From Flavivirga algicola (GTDB taxonomy: Bacteria > Bacteroidota > Bacteroidia > Flavobacteriales > Flavobacteriaceae): a stretch of 64,000 nucleotides of DNA. The DNA is taken from contig NZ_JABBHF010000002.1 in NCBI RefSeq assembly GCF_012910715.1, positions 315,001-379,000 on the forward strand, read 5' to 3'. The notes beneath the pieces are model-generated. The model was given only the letters and a program-made list of their open reading frames with translations, made no database searches and had not been told where the DNA came from. This document shows positions 35,694 to 44,201 of this stretch, in pieces. How positions within the stretch are numbered: position 1 is the stretch's first letter; each line of letters starts with the position of its first letter. Made by a program: the position numbers and the translations under genes.

Positions 35694-36701
35694 ATGACTA
35701 AAAAGAAATCGATTCTTGACATTAAAAAATTATCTTTTTCATTATTAAAAGAACCCTACAATCAAACTGAGATAGAAAAAAGTGTAAATGAAATCTATGT
35801 GCTTTTTCAGAAAATAACTGAGATTACTGACTTTGACACTAAAATAGAGTATTTAGCTGCTGTTCCTACCGCAAAAGGAAAAGCTTTAGGCTTGAATCAC
35901 GCTGCCCAATGCCTATTAGATTATAAAAGAACCGTAAAGTTCTTGAAAGCTGTTGTTATGGCCATTCAAGAAAAACAAAAAGCCTATCCTGATGAGTTAA
36001 TTAACATCTTTTATGCTGGATGTGGTCCTTATGCGCCATTTGTAACTTTAGTGGCTCCCCTTTTTAGTTCGAATAATGTACAATTCTCTCTATTAGAAAT
36101 CAACAAAAACTCACTTGAATCTGCTAAAAAACTAATCGAGTCACTAGAACTGTCAAACTATATTAAAGCAACCTATTTAGCAGATGCTGTAACTTTTAAA
36201 GTTCCGAATCCTGATATTTTTCATATCTTAATAAGTGAAACTTTAGATGCTTTATTATATCGAGAATGTTATGTCCCTATCGTGTTTAATTTGCTTCCCC
36301 AATTTGATAAAAACATTGCTTTGATTCCCGAAAATGTCTGTTTGAATTTAACGTTCAAAAAAAACTCTTCGGAAGAAACAACTCATGCTACAGCTGGTTA
36401 CCAAGAACATAAAGCAGGTAAAATTTTAGATGTACGTGAAGCAGTATCTAACCATAATAGCGGTACCAGTATTCCTTCTCATTTGCCCGACAAAGAATTT
36501 GATTTAAAATCGATGGGCGACTACCACAGTATTTTAATTGACACCGAAGTTCATATTCATAATAATATCAAGCTGTTTAGAGGTGAATCGTCTTTAACAC
36601 TACCTTTTGAAATGACATTAGAGCCGCCTTTTAAGGACAACGCCATCATTTTCACCTATCATATGGAACATCATATAGAATTGAAATATAGACTTAATTA
36701 G
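35694..36701 (+). CDS. SAM-dependent methyltransferase with PRMT-like features
   Basis: 335 residues. Motif I is FYAGCGPYAPF, the acidic residue after beta-2 is in LLEINKNSLES, and a double-glutamate-like loop ISETLDALLYRE is followed by IPENVCLNL. This layout resembles protein arginine methyltransferases, though overall identity is probably low. The substrate is unknown. It is followed 107 bases downstream by an aspartyl/asparaginyl hydroxylase-like gene on the same strand; the pairing suggests both act on the same peptide or protein (inference). The family-level call is firm; the PRMT relation is tentative. Confidence 0.8.
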   Translation: MTKKKSILDIKKLSFSLLKEPYNQTEIEKSVNEIYVLFQKITEITDFDTKIEYLAAVPTAKGKALGLNHAAQCLLDYKRTVKFLKAVVMAIQEKQKAYPDELINIFYAGCGPYAPFVTLVAPLFSSNNVQFSLLEINKNSLESAKKLIESLELSNYIKATYLADAVTFKVPNPDIFHILISETLDALLYRECYVPIVFNLLPQFDKNIALIPENVCLNLTFKKNSSEETTHATAGYQEHKAGKILDVREAVSNHNSGTSIPSHLPDKEFDLKSMGDYHSILIDTEVHIHNNIKLFRGESSLTLPFEMTLEPPFKDNAIIFTYHMEHHIELKYRLN

Positions 36702-36734
36702 AAAATTAACCAGTACCTGAACGTATACACTAAA

Positions 36735-36782
36735 ATGATTAAAATAGTAGTATTGCTTAGCTTAATTGGCATACACATGTAA
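36735..36782 (+). other. 15-codon open frame between modification-type genes
   Basis: ATG to TAA encodes a 15-residue hydrophobic peptide beginning MIKIVVLLSLIG. It sits in the 107-base gap between the methyltransferase and hydroxylase genes. No clear ribosome binding site is visible. It may be a remnant of a signal peptide or chance. Confidence 0.2.
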
Positions 36783-36808
36783 TATCATCTATATCAAACA
36801 AAAACACT

Positions 36809-37417
36809 ATGACACAGCAAGAGACACCAAAGACCAAAAACAATGATCGTATTAAATTGCCTTTCGTTTTCGATACTGCTAAAATGATTGCAGAATGTGA
36901 CATTCTTAAACTGGAACAATTTGAATATTATAGTGTAATTCCACTACGGTCGCCTGCTCATATTGTAGACCCTTCATTACCTTTTCCACCACCAGCAGAC
37001 GACTATGCCGATGGTTCCTGGACAGACTGGCTTGATACACCTCAACTACAAAAATCACCATATTTAATGAGCGTAATTGATTATTTTCGTAAAAATACGG
37101 AGGTCACTTTGGTTCGATTACTACGACTAGCTCCTGATTCTATGATAAAGGAGCATACAGACCCTACTTTGGCTCTTGAAATAGAGAAATCTGTTATTCG
37201 TTTAACAATTCCTATCCTTAATAATGATAAGGTGACATTTTACTTAAATGATACCCCAGTACCAATGCAACCTGGAGAATGCTGGTACTTAAGGCTTTCT
37301 GACCCACACAAGGTAACTAACCTAGGGGAAACAGAACGTATCAATTTAACCTTAGACATTGTACCTAATGCTTGGGTTCGAAAAATGATTGCGGACAGCC
37401 AAGTATCGATTGAATGA
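36809..37417 (+). CDS. Aspartyl/asparaginyl beta-hydroxylase-like protein
   Basis: 202 residues. The cupin-type Fe(II)/2-oxoglutarate core has a first metal ligand in KEHTDPTLAL, a conserved arginine strand VIRLTIPIL, a second histidine in DPHKVTNLG and a 2-oxoglutarate-binding arginine in ERINLTLDIV. This is the order seen in AspBH-family hydroxylases. It is cytoplasmic with no signal peptide, and its target residue is unknown. It is located just after the PRMT-like methyltransferase gene. Confidence 0.82.
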   Translation: MTQQETPKTKNNDRIKLPFVFDTAKMIAECDILKLEQFEYYSVIPLRSPAHIVDPSLPFPPPADDYADGSWTDWLDTPQLQKSPYLMSVIDYFRKNTEVTLVRLLRLAPDSMIKEHTDPTLALEIEKSVIRLTIPILNNDKVTFYLNDTPVPMQPGECWYLRLSDPHKVTNLGETERINLTLDIVPNAWVRKMIADSQVSIE

Positions 37418-37509
37418 AACTATTAATGACTCATTAAAAAAACAATAAATAACTGGAATTCAATATAAGCATTGATAGTTATTTAATAATACAAGAATTT
37501 ACAGAAAAA

Positions 37510-37809
37510 GTGGACGGTAAAATTAAATATGAATTTTCAGCTAAAATGTGGAAAGATGCCTCCTCTGGTGGTTGGTTTTTTGTTTCATTACCCCAGGTTA
37601 TGTCGAAAGAAATAAGGAAAAATTTTGGGTGGCAAGAAGAAGGTTGGGGAAGAATGAAAACCCTTGCTCAAATTAGGGAATTTAAATGGGATACTGCTAT
37701 TTGGTTTGACTCTAAAACAGGAGTCTACTTACTTCCAATTAAAGCAGAAATTAGAAAAAAATCAAAGCTTGAAATCAACGAAAAAATTGAAATAAACATT
37801 TGGATTTAA
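37510..37809 (+). CDS. DUF1905 protein
   Basis: 99 residues. The family blocks are KYEFSAKMWKDASSGGWFFV, GWGRMKTLAQI and WDTAIWFDSKTGVYLLPIKA, typical of the small beta-barrel DUF1905 domain that also occurs fused to YdeI-type domains. Function is unknown. There is no in-frame ATG before the conserved start, so GTG 37510 is used. It is convergent with the large minus-strand locus that ends 52 bases away. Confidence 0.85.
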   Translation: MDGKIKYEFSAKMWKDASSGGWFFVSLPQVMSKEIRKNFGWQEEGWGRMKTLAQIREFKWDTAIWFDSKTGVYLLPIKAEIRKKSKLEINEKIEINIWI

Positions 37810-37861
37810 AATAAAAAACGTATTAAAACAAAGAGTTTGCTAAAAAAACAAGTATTTTCAA

Positions 37862-40800
37862 TTACTTTTTTAAATCAAATAATTGGTGTTTCGCATTGTT
37901 ATTTGCTACAAAAACACGTTTTGTATTTTCGGTTTTTAGCAAAAGTATTTTCCGTACATCTTTATCGGCAAAAAAACCAGTTTCTGTATTATTTATATAA
38001 GTAAAAATACCTTTTGAGTCTCCCTTATAGAATACGCCTTTACCAGCATCAGACCTTGTTGTTTCTATTTCTGGCATAAAATTATTTCCTGCCAAAAGGA
38101 TATCTTTTTTTAAATCACCGTTCAAATCGTCAAACAATATAGAGTTTATAGGAGAAATTTGAGCTTCATTAGAAAAAGGCTTAAACAAAAAATGACCGTT
38201 TTCATTAATAAAAATACCAGATCTAAATTCGGTTGCCGTAAAATGTAAAGCAGTATTTAAATTTTTCCCAAAAAGGTCTTTTATTCCTGCATTAGCAAAC
38301 GCATTATAGGTTGAAAATTTCTCTTCTAACATAGGTATTTGCTCCGTAGTACATGATTTTCCCCTAATAGGCACCTGAACGTCTTTATAATATTCAGCCA
38401 GAATAATATCTTCTATACCATTATTATCGTAATCATTAGTATACACATGAAATGGTTTACTCTCAGTAGCTTTGAATTTATAATTCAACCCTAGGTTACC
38501 TCCTATAATATCCTTGTCACCATCATTATCTACATCTGCAATTAATAACGTATTCCACCAGCCTTTTGCCGAGGAAAGTGCTTTATATGAATCATCTTTA
38601 ATTAGTTTTCCGTTGGTATTGGTAAAAATTTCGATTCCCATCCACTCACCAGCTACTATTAAATCAATATCAGCGTCATGATCAATATCACTCCAAACAG
38701 CAGATGTTACCATGCCTATTTTCTCTAAACCAGGCGCCAATTCTTTTGTTTTAATTGTAAAGCGACCTTTATCATTTATTAGCAAATAACTAGTTGGCGC
38801 ATAAGGATATTTTCCAGGAATGACTCTGCTACCTACAAAAAGATCCTGATCACCGTCATTATCGTAATCTGAAGCAACCACAACCGCCCCCGAAGACTTT
38901 AATGAAGGAAGTTTTGAATATGAACGCTTGAAAATACCTTTACCATTATTCAAATACAGTCTATCCTGTAATAATTCTGAATTCTCATCGAATTCATAAC
39001 TTCCACTTACAACATACAAATCCATGTCATTGTCATTGTCAGCATCAAAAAAAGTAGCACTAACATCTTCATATTTGGCATCTTTAATAAAATCGGGGAT
39101 ATAGGCTTCTTTAAAGGTATTGTCGTTTTGGGTAATTAATAATTTCCCTGGTATGTTACCAGCACCTCCAATGTAAATATCTTCCAGAGCATCGTTATTG
39201 ATATCTATTTTTGATACTGCAGGTCCTGTTTGTGATAGCTTATGAGGCAACAATAACTGTTTACTAAAATCATTAAACACGCTATCTACATGTGCATATG
39301 GTACAGGAATTTCTTCAAAAAAAGTACTTTGCGATTTCTTTTTGGCAATCGTAATATTATCCAGATTATAAACAACCTTGACTTCCTGATTCACATCAAT
39401 ATCTTTTAAATATTGCGTTTCTCCATTTGGCCAAAGAACTATAACCTTCTCTATTTTTTTATTGTTCTTTAAACCAAAATGTAATTTATGAGAAACCGAA
39501 GATAAAAACCCTCTGGATCCATTTACCTGACGTGTTTGTATATCTCCATTATCGTCCTCTATTTTAACTATAGCTCCAATGGCCTGCCTATTTTTTGAGG
39601 GCCCAATTAATGTAAATTGTAAATAATTATGCTTCGTTAATTCTCTGGAATTATTTTTTAAAATTGTTGCGTTATCCTCTAGGTTATTTACAACAATGTC
39701 TAAATCGCCATCATTGTCCAAATCTGCATATATAGCTCCATTAGAAAAACTCTCTTTCTCGTTAATCCAATCTCCTATTTTATTTTCAAAAGTAAGGTCC
39801 CCGTTATTTTTATAGATATAATTGGTTAACTTCTGTTGCGGTAATTTTTGAGTTAATGCCAGAATTTCTTTTCCTATCAATTCATTTTTATTTTCTTTTA
39901 TATAAGCATCTATATCTTTGATTATATCTTTATTCGCTACATCTCTATATACTCCATTAGTAACATAAATGTCGTTAAAACCATCTAGATCAAAATCTGC
40001 AAATAGCGTCGACCAGCTCCAATCGGTTTTAGCAATTCCACTCATGTGAGCAATATCACTATAGGTTCCATTACCATTATTTAATTGCATGGTATTATGC
40101 ATATACTGATAATAATAATCTTTTTTAACCATTTCGTTAAACGCTTCAATAGAGGTCATGGCCATGGTCGTTTTGGATCTAAAATAATCTTCTGGTGCCA
40201 TATCCAGTACCATGATATCTTGCAATCCATCATTATTTATATCGGCTATATCGCTGCCCATACTATAATAGGATATGTGCTTAAATAAATGATCTCTGTT
40301 ATCTGTAAAAGTACCATCTTGATTATTTATATACACAAAATCTGCCCCTACAAAATCATTGGAAACATAAATATCTGGCCAGGAATCATTATTAAGATCA
40401 CCTATTTGTGCATTAAGTCCAAAGCCTAATTCTGGCAAAATTCCAGCTATCTTGGAAACATCTTTAAAATGTCCCTTACCATCATTATTATATAGCTTAT
40501 CACTGCTTTTAAATGTTTTTGTTAGTGGGTGTTTTTGGACATTCTTTTGATCTAGTATTATGCCTGAAAGATCAAACCTGGCTGGTGCATTAGTAATGTA
40601 TAAATCTAAATCACCGTCCTTGTCATAATCAAAAAAGGTTGATGCTATAGATCTATTGGCGTCATCTATTCCATATAATTTTGCTTCTTCTGTAAACGTT
40701 AAGTCTCCATTGTTTATATAAAGTTGGTTGGCTAATTTGGCATTATCTTCATACCACCCTGCTCTATTTAAATAAATGTCCAGATATCCATCATTATTGA

Positions 40801-41182
40801 TATCTACGATAGTTACTCCTGTATTAAAACCGTCTGTTTTTGGGAGTCCTGATGCTACCGTAATATCTTCAAATTTAAAATCACCTTTATTTAAAAATAT
40901 TTTATTTTGATGCAGGTTGGACACAAAAAACAAATCTTCTAAACCATCATTATTAAAATCGGCGGCGGCAACACCTGCACCAATATACATATATAGATAT
41001 TTATAATAATATAAATCTTCTGATTCTACGATCTTATTTTTAAATTCAACGCTTGTTATTTCTGTAGGCATGGCAGAAAAAAGGTGGGTATTAGGTATGC
41101 TTTTTGATGTTTTTGAACATGACCAAAAAATCAAAAAACCCCATACTATTAATTTAGAAAAAAAAGAGTTACTATTCGCCAT
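37862..41182 (-). CDS. ASPIC/UnbV and FG-GAP/VCBS-repeat lipoprotein (second copy)
   Basis: 1106 residues. Lipobox IFWSCSK places it on the envelope surface. Many FG-GAP repeats with calcium-type loops are visible (DFNNDGLEDLFF, DINNDGYLDIYLN, DYDKDGDLDLYI, DLDNDGDLDIVV). An ASPIC/UnbV domain lies near residues 530-600 (SRGFLSSVSHKLHFGL, then VIVLWPNGETQYL). Such proteins are frequent in Bacteroidota carbohydrate loci and probably form beta-propeller adhesion or binding scaffolds. It is a paralogue of the 44202 protein with the same architecture, and its start overlaps the 41172 gene by 11 bases. Confidence 0.9.
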   Translation of the reverse strand: MANSNSFFSKLIVWGFLIFWSCSKTSKSIPNTHLFSAMPTEITSVEFKNKIVESEDLYYYKYLYMYIGAGVAAADFNNDGLEDLFFVSNLHQNKIFLNKGDFKFEDITVASGLPKTDGFNTGVTIVDINNDGYLDIYLNRAGWYEDNAKLANQLYINNGDLTFTEEAKLYGIDDANRSIASTFFDYDKDGDLDLYITNAPARFDLSGIILDQKNVQKHPLTKTFKSSDKLYNNDGKGHFKDVSKIAGILPELGFGLNAQIGDLNNDSWPDIYVSNDFVGADFVYINNQDGTFTDNRDHLFKHISYYSMGSDIADINNDGLQDIMVLDMAPEDYFRSKTTMAMTSIEAFNEMVKKDYYYQYMHNTMQLNNGNGTYSDIAHMSGIAKTDWSWSTLFADFDLDGFNDIYVTNGVYRDVANKDIIKDIDAYIKENKNELIGKEILALTQKLPQQKLTNYIYKNNGDLTFENKIGDWINEKESFSNGAIYADLDNDGDLDIVVNNLEDNATILKNNSRELTKHNYLQFTLIGPSKNRQAIGAIVKIEDDNGDIQTRQVNGSRGFLSSVSHKLHFGLKNNKKIEKVIVLWPNGETQYLKDIDVNQEVKVVYNLDNITIAKKKSQSTFFEEIPVPYAHVDSVFNDFSKQLLLPHKLSQTGPAVSKIDINNDALEDIYIGGAGNIPGKLLITQNDNTFKEAYIPDFIKDAKYEDVSATFFDADNDNDMDLYVVSGSYEFDENSELLQDRLYLNNGKGIFKRSYSKLPSLKSSGAVVVASDYDNDGDQDLFVGSRVIPGKYPYAPTSYLLINDKGRFTIKTKELAPGLEKIGMVTSAVWSDIDHDADIDLIVAGEWMGIEIFTNTNGKLIKDDSYKALSSAKGWWNTLLIADVDNDGDKDIIGGNLGLNYKFKATESKPFHVYTNDYDNNGIEDIILAEYYKDVQVPIRGKSCTTEQIPMLEEKFSTYNAFANAGIKDLFGKNLNTALHFTATEFRSGIFINENGHFLFKPFSNEAQISPINSILFDDLNGDLKKDILLAGNNFMPEIETTRSDAGKGVFYKGDSKGIFTYINNTETGFFADKDVRKILLLKTENTKRVFVANNNAKHQLFDLKK

Positions 41183-41582
41183 ACACCTCTGGTTTAAAAG
41201 ACAGCTTATTTATAAACACCCCATACATGTCATGAAAAACATAATCTATCGTTATATTGTTTTTCTTAAAAGCCTTAAAATTGGGGTTATTCTTTATCTC
41301 TTTTATTAATTTAGGACGGATATTTTGGTTTACAGAATCAAAATTAATTTCATTTTTATGGAGTCTGTACAGAGATTGATAGTATATAAAATTTTTATTG
41401 GAAATTGAACCAACACTATCTAATTTAGAAATTTGATCCAAAATAATTGGACATTTTCCATTTAAATTTTGAGCTACAGATTTTAATTGCTTTGCCACAG
41501 ATTTAGGTTGCAGTACAAGTGAATTAAATAGATATATAATTATTGCCAGAGCACTAACTCCTATAATTACTCTTCTTTTCAT
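41172..41582 (-). CDS. Hypothetical membrane-anchored protein
   Basis: 136 residues. One N-terminal helix (VIIGVSALAIIIYLFNSLVL) is followed by a mixed-charge domain with a single cysteine (GKCPIIL). I recognise no family. It overlaps the downstream ASPIC/UnbV gene by 11 bases and follows the DUF1349 gene after 54 bases, so it belongs to the same transcription unit. Confidence 0.7.
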   Translation of the reverse strand: MKRRVIIGVSALAIIIYLFNSLVLQPKSVAKQLKSVAQNLNGKCPIILDQISKLDSVGSISNKNFIYYQSLYRLHKNEINFDSVNQNIRPKLIKEIKNNPNFKAFKKNNITIDYVFHDMYGVFINKLSFKPEVYGE

Positions 41583-41636
41583 TTATTTTTTTATAACAAT
41601 TGCTTTTAAATATGAACTCATTTTGACTTAAAACCT

Positions 41637-42278
41637 TTATTCTTTGTTTTTGGTATAATTAATTTCTGAAAAAACAGAGGTTAATCCTTTGCCATGTGGT
41701 GACTGCGAAGAAAACCCAATTTTGATAGGGGCTTCTGAGTCTAGTCTGAAATAGCGAACATCGACCCACTTAGTATTATCTTCAGAATATGAAAAAACTA
41801 TTTGTTTACCTTTTTTAGTAATTTTCATATACACCGATTTTCCATTCACATAGTCGGAGTAGGCATCATCAGAAATTTTATTAGTGACCACACTAACCAT
41901 TCTGTTTTTGGTAGGTGATTCATTTTCAAAACAGAACTTGGCCCAATAGTCTTCATTAATATAGATTACTAAAGTTGCAGCTTCCCATCTGGATTTGTGC
42001 TCTGTAAAGGCTTTAGCGCTAAAAACAAAATCGTCATCTGGAGTAAATAAAAGCTTAGGTACATTACTCGTCTTAGAATTACCATGAGGCGCATAAAACA
42101 TATCCGTATCTGGACCCGCTGTTATTGAGATTGTTCCTCCATCAACACTAAAATTATCAGGTTCTATTACCCACTCAAGTGCCTCTGGGATTCCTTCTAT
42201 TTTAATGCCATTTTTAACTTCTTGAGAAATAACTTTACTAGAAACTATAAGTATTAATGATAAAAAAAAGTGTTTCAT
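41637..42278 (-). CDS. Exported DUF1349 (concanavalin-like) protein
   Basis: 213 residues with signal peptide MKHFFLSLILIVSSKVISQ. The body is a concanavalin-like jelly roll of the DUF1349 family: ISITAGPDTDMFYAPHG, the FVFSAKAFTEH strand and LVIYINEDYWAKFCFEN, ending KIGFSSQSPHGKGLTSVF. Related proteins bind or cleave glycans. Its place in the locus supports a carbohydrate-binding role (inference). Confidence 0.85.
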   Translation of the reverse strand: MKHFFLSLILIVSSKVISQEVKNGIKIEGIPEALEWVIEPDNFSVDGGTISITAGPDTDMFYAPHGNSKTSNVPKLLFTPDDDFVFSAKAFTEHKSRWEAATLVIYINEDYWAKFCFENESPTKNRMVSVVTNKISDDAYSDYVNGKSVYMKITKKGKQIVFSYSEDNTKWVDVRYFRLDSEAPIKIGFSSQSPHGKGLTSVFSEINYTKNKE

Positions 42279-42396
42279 ACGTTTTAGGATTATTTGTTTT
42301 TTTAAATTCTAGAATAATTGTTTCCTGAACATTTACTCTAATTACTTTATTATTTGTTACTACTTTTATTAATAGTAATTTAATACTATATAAAAT

Positions 42397-44133
42397 TTAC
42401 TTATAGGTATAAATTTCGGTTTCTTGGATTCCATAGCCTTCTACGGGCAGAAAAACGCCTCGTCCGCTATTGGTTTCATCGCCCCCCAACATTCTGCCTT
42501 TTTTCCATTTGCCATCCCTGTAAACATATTCACTGACTATGCCCAGTCCTGCTTTTTCATTATTTGAATTTTTGGGGCGAAAAGCTACAACCGCTCTACT
42601 TCCTAAAATTGTAAAAGTATTTTTTCCTGTTTTTAAAATTAGACCATGAGCCTCGTCTACTTTTATTTTTCCTCGTCTGGAATACAGTCTGGCCTTTACG
42701 TAATAATCATCCATCTCAAATTCAACAAATGGGTTGTCCCTATCTATTAGGAATGCCCTTATTTTATTTTTATCACCTTGACTTTCTAATATTTGAGGAG
42801 ATAAATATTCTACTGCTCGATACATTTCTGTTAGCATTTGGTGCGCTTCTGGATCTAAACGATCAATCCCAAAGGGTGCAACACCTAACGTATTGTAATT
42901 ACCAATGGCATAAAGCATGTATGCTACATATTCTGGTTTGTTCCACCAGGTTTCGGGCACAAACAGTGGGTCTCCCTGTTGCGTATAGCGGTCGCACCAT
43001 TCAACAAAATTGCTCCCGTATATATCGGGGCTCATAAAATCGATATCTGGTGCAGCGGCTTTCCATACATCCATAACTCTTGGTAGCGGACCTCCTGTTG
43101 GGAACCCTCCTGGGTTTGGACGGTCTGGGTACTCCAGCCACGCATTAACAAACATGGGTAGATTATATGCCTCCTTTCCTTTTTTGGCAACATGGTTTAT
43201 ATAAGTTGCGTATTGCCATGATGTGAATACCAGATCTGTCCAGACACTTTCACCGAAAACTTCTGTCCAATTTCCTGATTTCTTGTACCCTGTTGAGGCC
43301 CACAAAGTATCTAATTCACCTACTAGAGTTTTTTTGTTCTTAATTAGGTAATCCATCAATTTTTGTGGCACGGGGTCATTAAATGCTCTTTCTGCCACTT
43401 TTGAACGGTCTCTGGAATCTCCAAGAATACCCACCTCGTTTTCTACCTGAACCATGATGACGGTCCTATGCTTGCTATCTACTTCTTTGATATGCTTCAT
43501 AAGTGCCGCAAAAGCCTTGGCATCTGCCTTCAGGGCTTCTTCACTAAAGGTAGAGACCACTTCTACACTGCCTTTATCCTTTATCTTTGTTCTTGGAAAT
43601 CTTATGTAGTCTTTCTTGAGCCATAGAGGCGCATAGCCCGACATACCATTTTTCCATGACCCGAACCACAAGGGGATTAGTTTTAGATTTTTTTCTCTGG
43701 CACCTTCAATCATGGCATCTACGACTGAAAAATCGAACTGGCCCTCTACAGGCTCTATCATCTGCCAAGAAACTGCTGCCAGAACGGTATTGACATTTAG
43801 ATCTGTCATTTGCTGCCAAACGGAACCTTTATATGTCATGTCGTACGCTGTATCGTTACCTAGGCTACCATTTACCATGGCATAGACCTTTCTGGGTATG
43901 TAATTGTCTCCTGCAGACATTAGTTCCACACTGCCGCTAACAGAATTGGACAGTTCTCCAGCTAGCATAAGAAACGGTTTGTTATCGACAATAAGCTGTG
44001 TCTTATTGTTTCCCTTTTTAAGGTAAGGGATATGCTGCGCTTTTGTGGTAGTACAAAATGCTAGTAAAAAAGTGACATAAGCTATCTTGAACAAGCTCTT
44101 TTTTATTTTATTGATAAAATTAGGTATCATCAT
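42397..44133 (-). CDS. Exported GH35-like beta-galactosidase family enzyme (DUF5597)
   Basis: 578 residues with a signal-like N terminus ending TTKAQ. The TIM-barrel part opens FLMLAGELSNSVSGS and has the acid/base glutamate in IMVQVENEVG and a candidate nucleophile in FVPETWWN, the GH35/GH42-like (clan A) layout. The C-terminal ~140 residues are the DUF5597 domain seen in Bacteroidota homologues. It likely releases terminal beta-linked galactose or a related sugar in the periplasm; exact specificity cannot be read. It is the only clear glycosidase in the SusC/SusD locus. An alternative start is the second codon (also Met). Confidence 0.87.
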   Translation of the reverse strand: MMIPNFINKIKKSLFKIAYVTFLLAFCTTTKAQHIPYLKKGNNKTQLIVDNKPFLMLAGELSNSVSGSVELMSAGDNYIPRKVYAMVNGSLGNDTAYDMTYKGSVWQQMTDLNVNTVLAAVSWQMIEPVEGQFDFSVVDAMIEGAREKNLKLIPLWFGSWKNGMSGYAPLWLKKDYIRFPRTKIKDKGSVEVVSTFSEEALKADAKAFAALMKHIKEVDSKHRTVIMVQVENEVGILGDSRDRSKVAERAFNDPVPQKLMDYLIKNKKTLVGELDTLWASTGYKKSGNWTEVFGESVWTDLVFTSWQYATYINHVAKKGKEAYNLPMFVNAWLEYPDRPNPGGFPTGGPLPRVMDVWKAAAPDIDFMSPDIYGSNFVEWCDRYTQQGDPLFVPETWWNKPEYVAYMLYAIGNYNTLGVAPFGIDRLDPEAHQMLTEMYRAVEYLSPQILESQGDKNKIRAFLIDRDNPFVEFEMDDYYVKARLYSRRGKIKVDEAHGLILKTGKNTFTILGSRAVVAFRPKNSNNEKAGLGIVSEYVYRDGKWKKGRMLGGDETNSGRGVFLPVEGYGIQETEIYTYK

Positions 44134-44201
44134 ATTTTAGTATTTATCTTTTCTTTTATTAAACTGTTTTACACTTAGACACTTCATTATATATTAATAA
44201 A

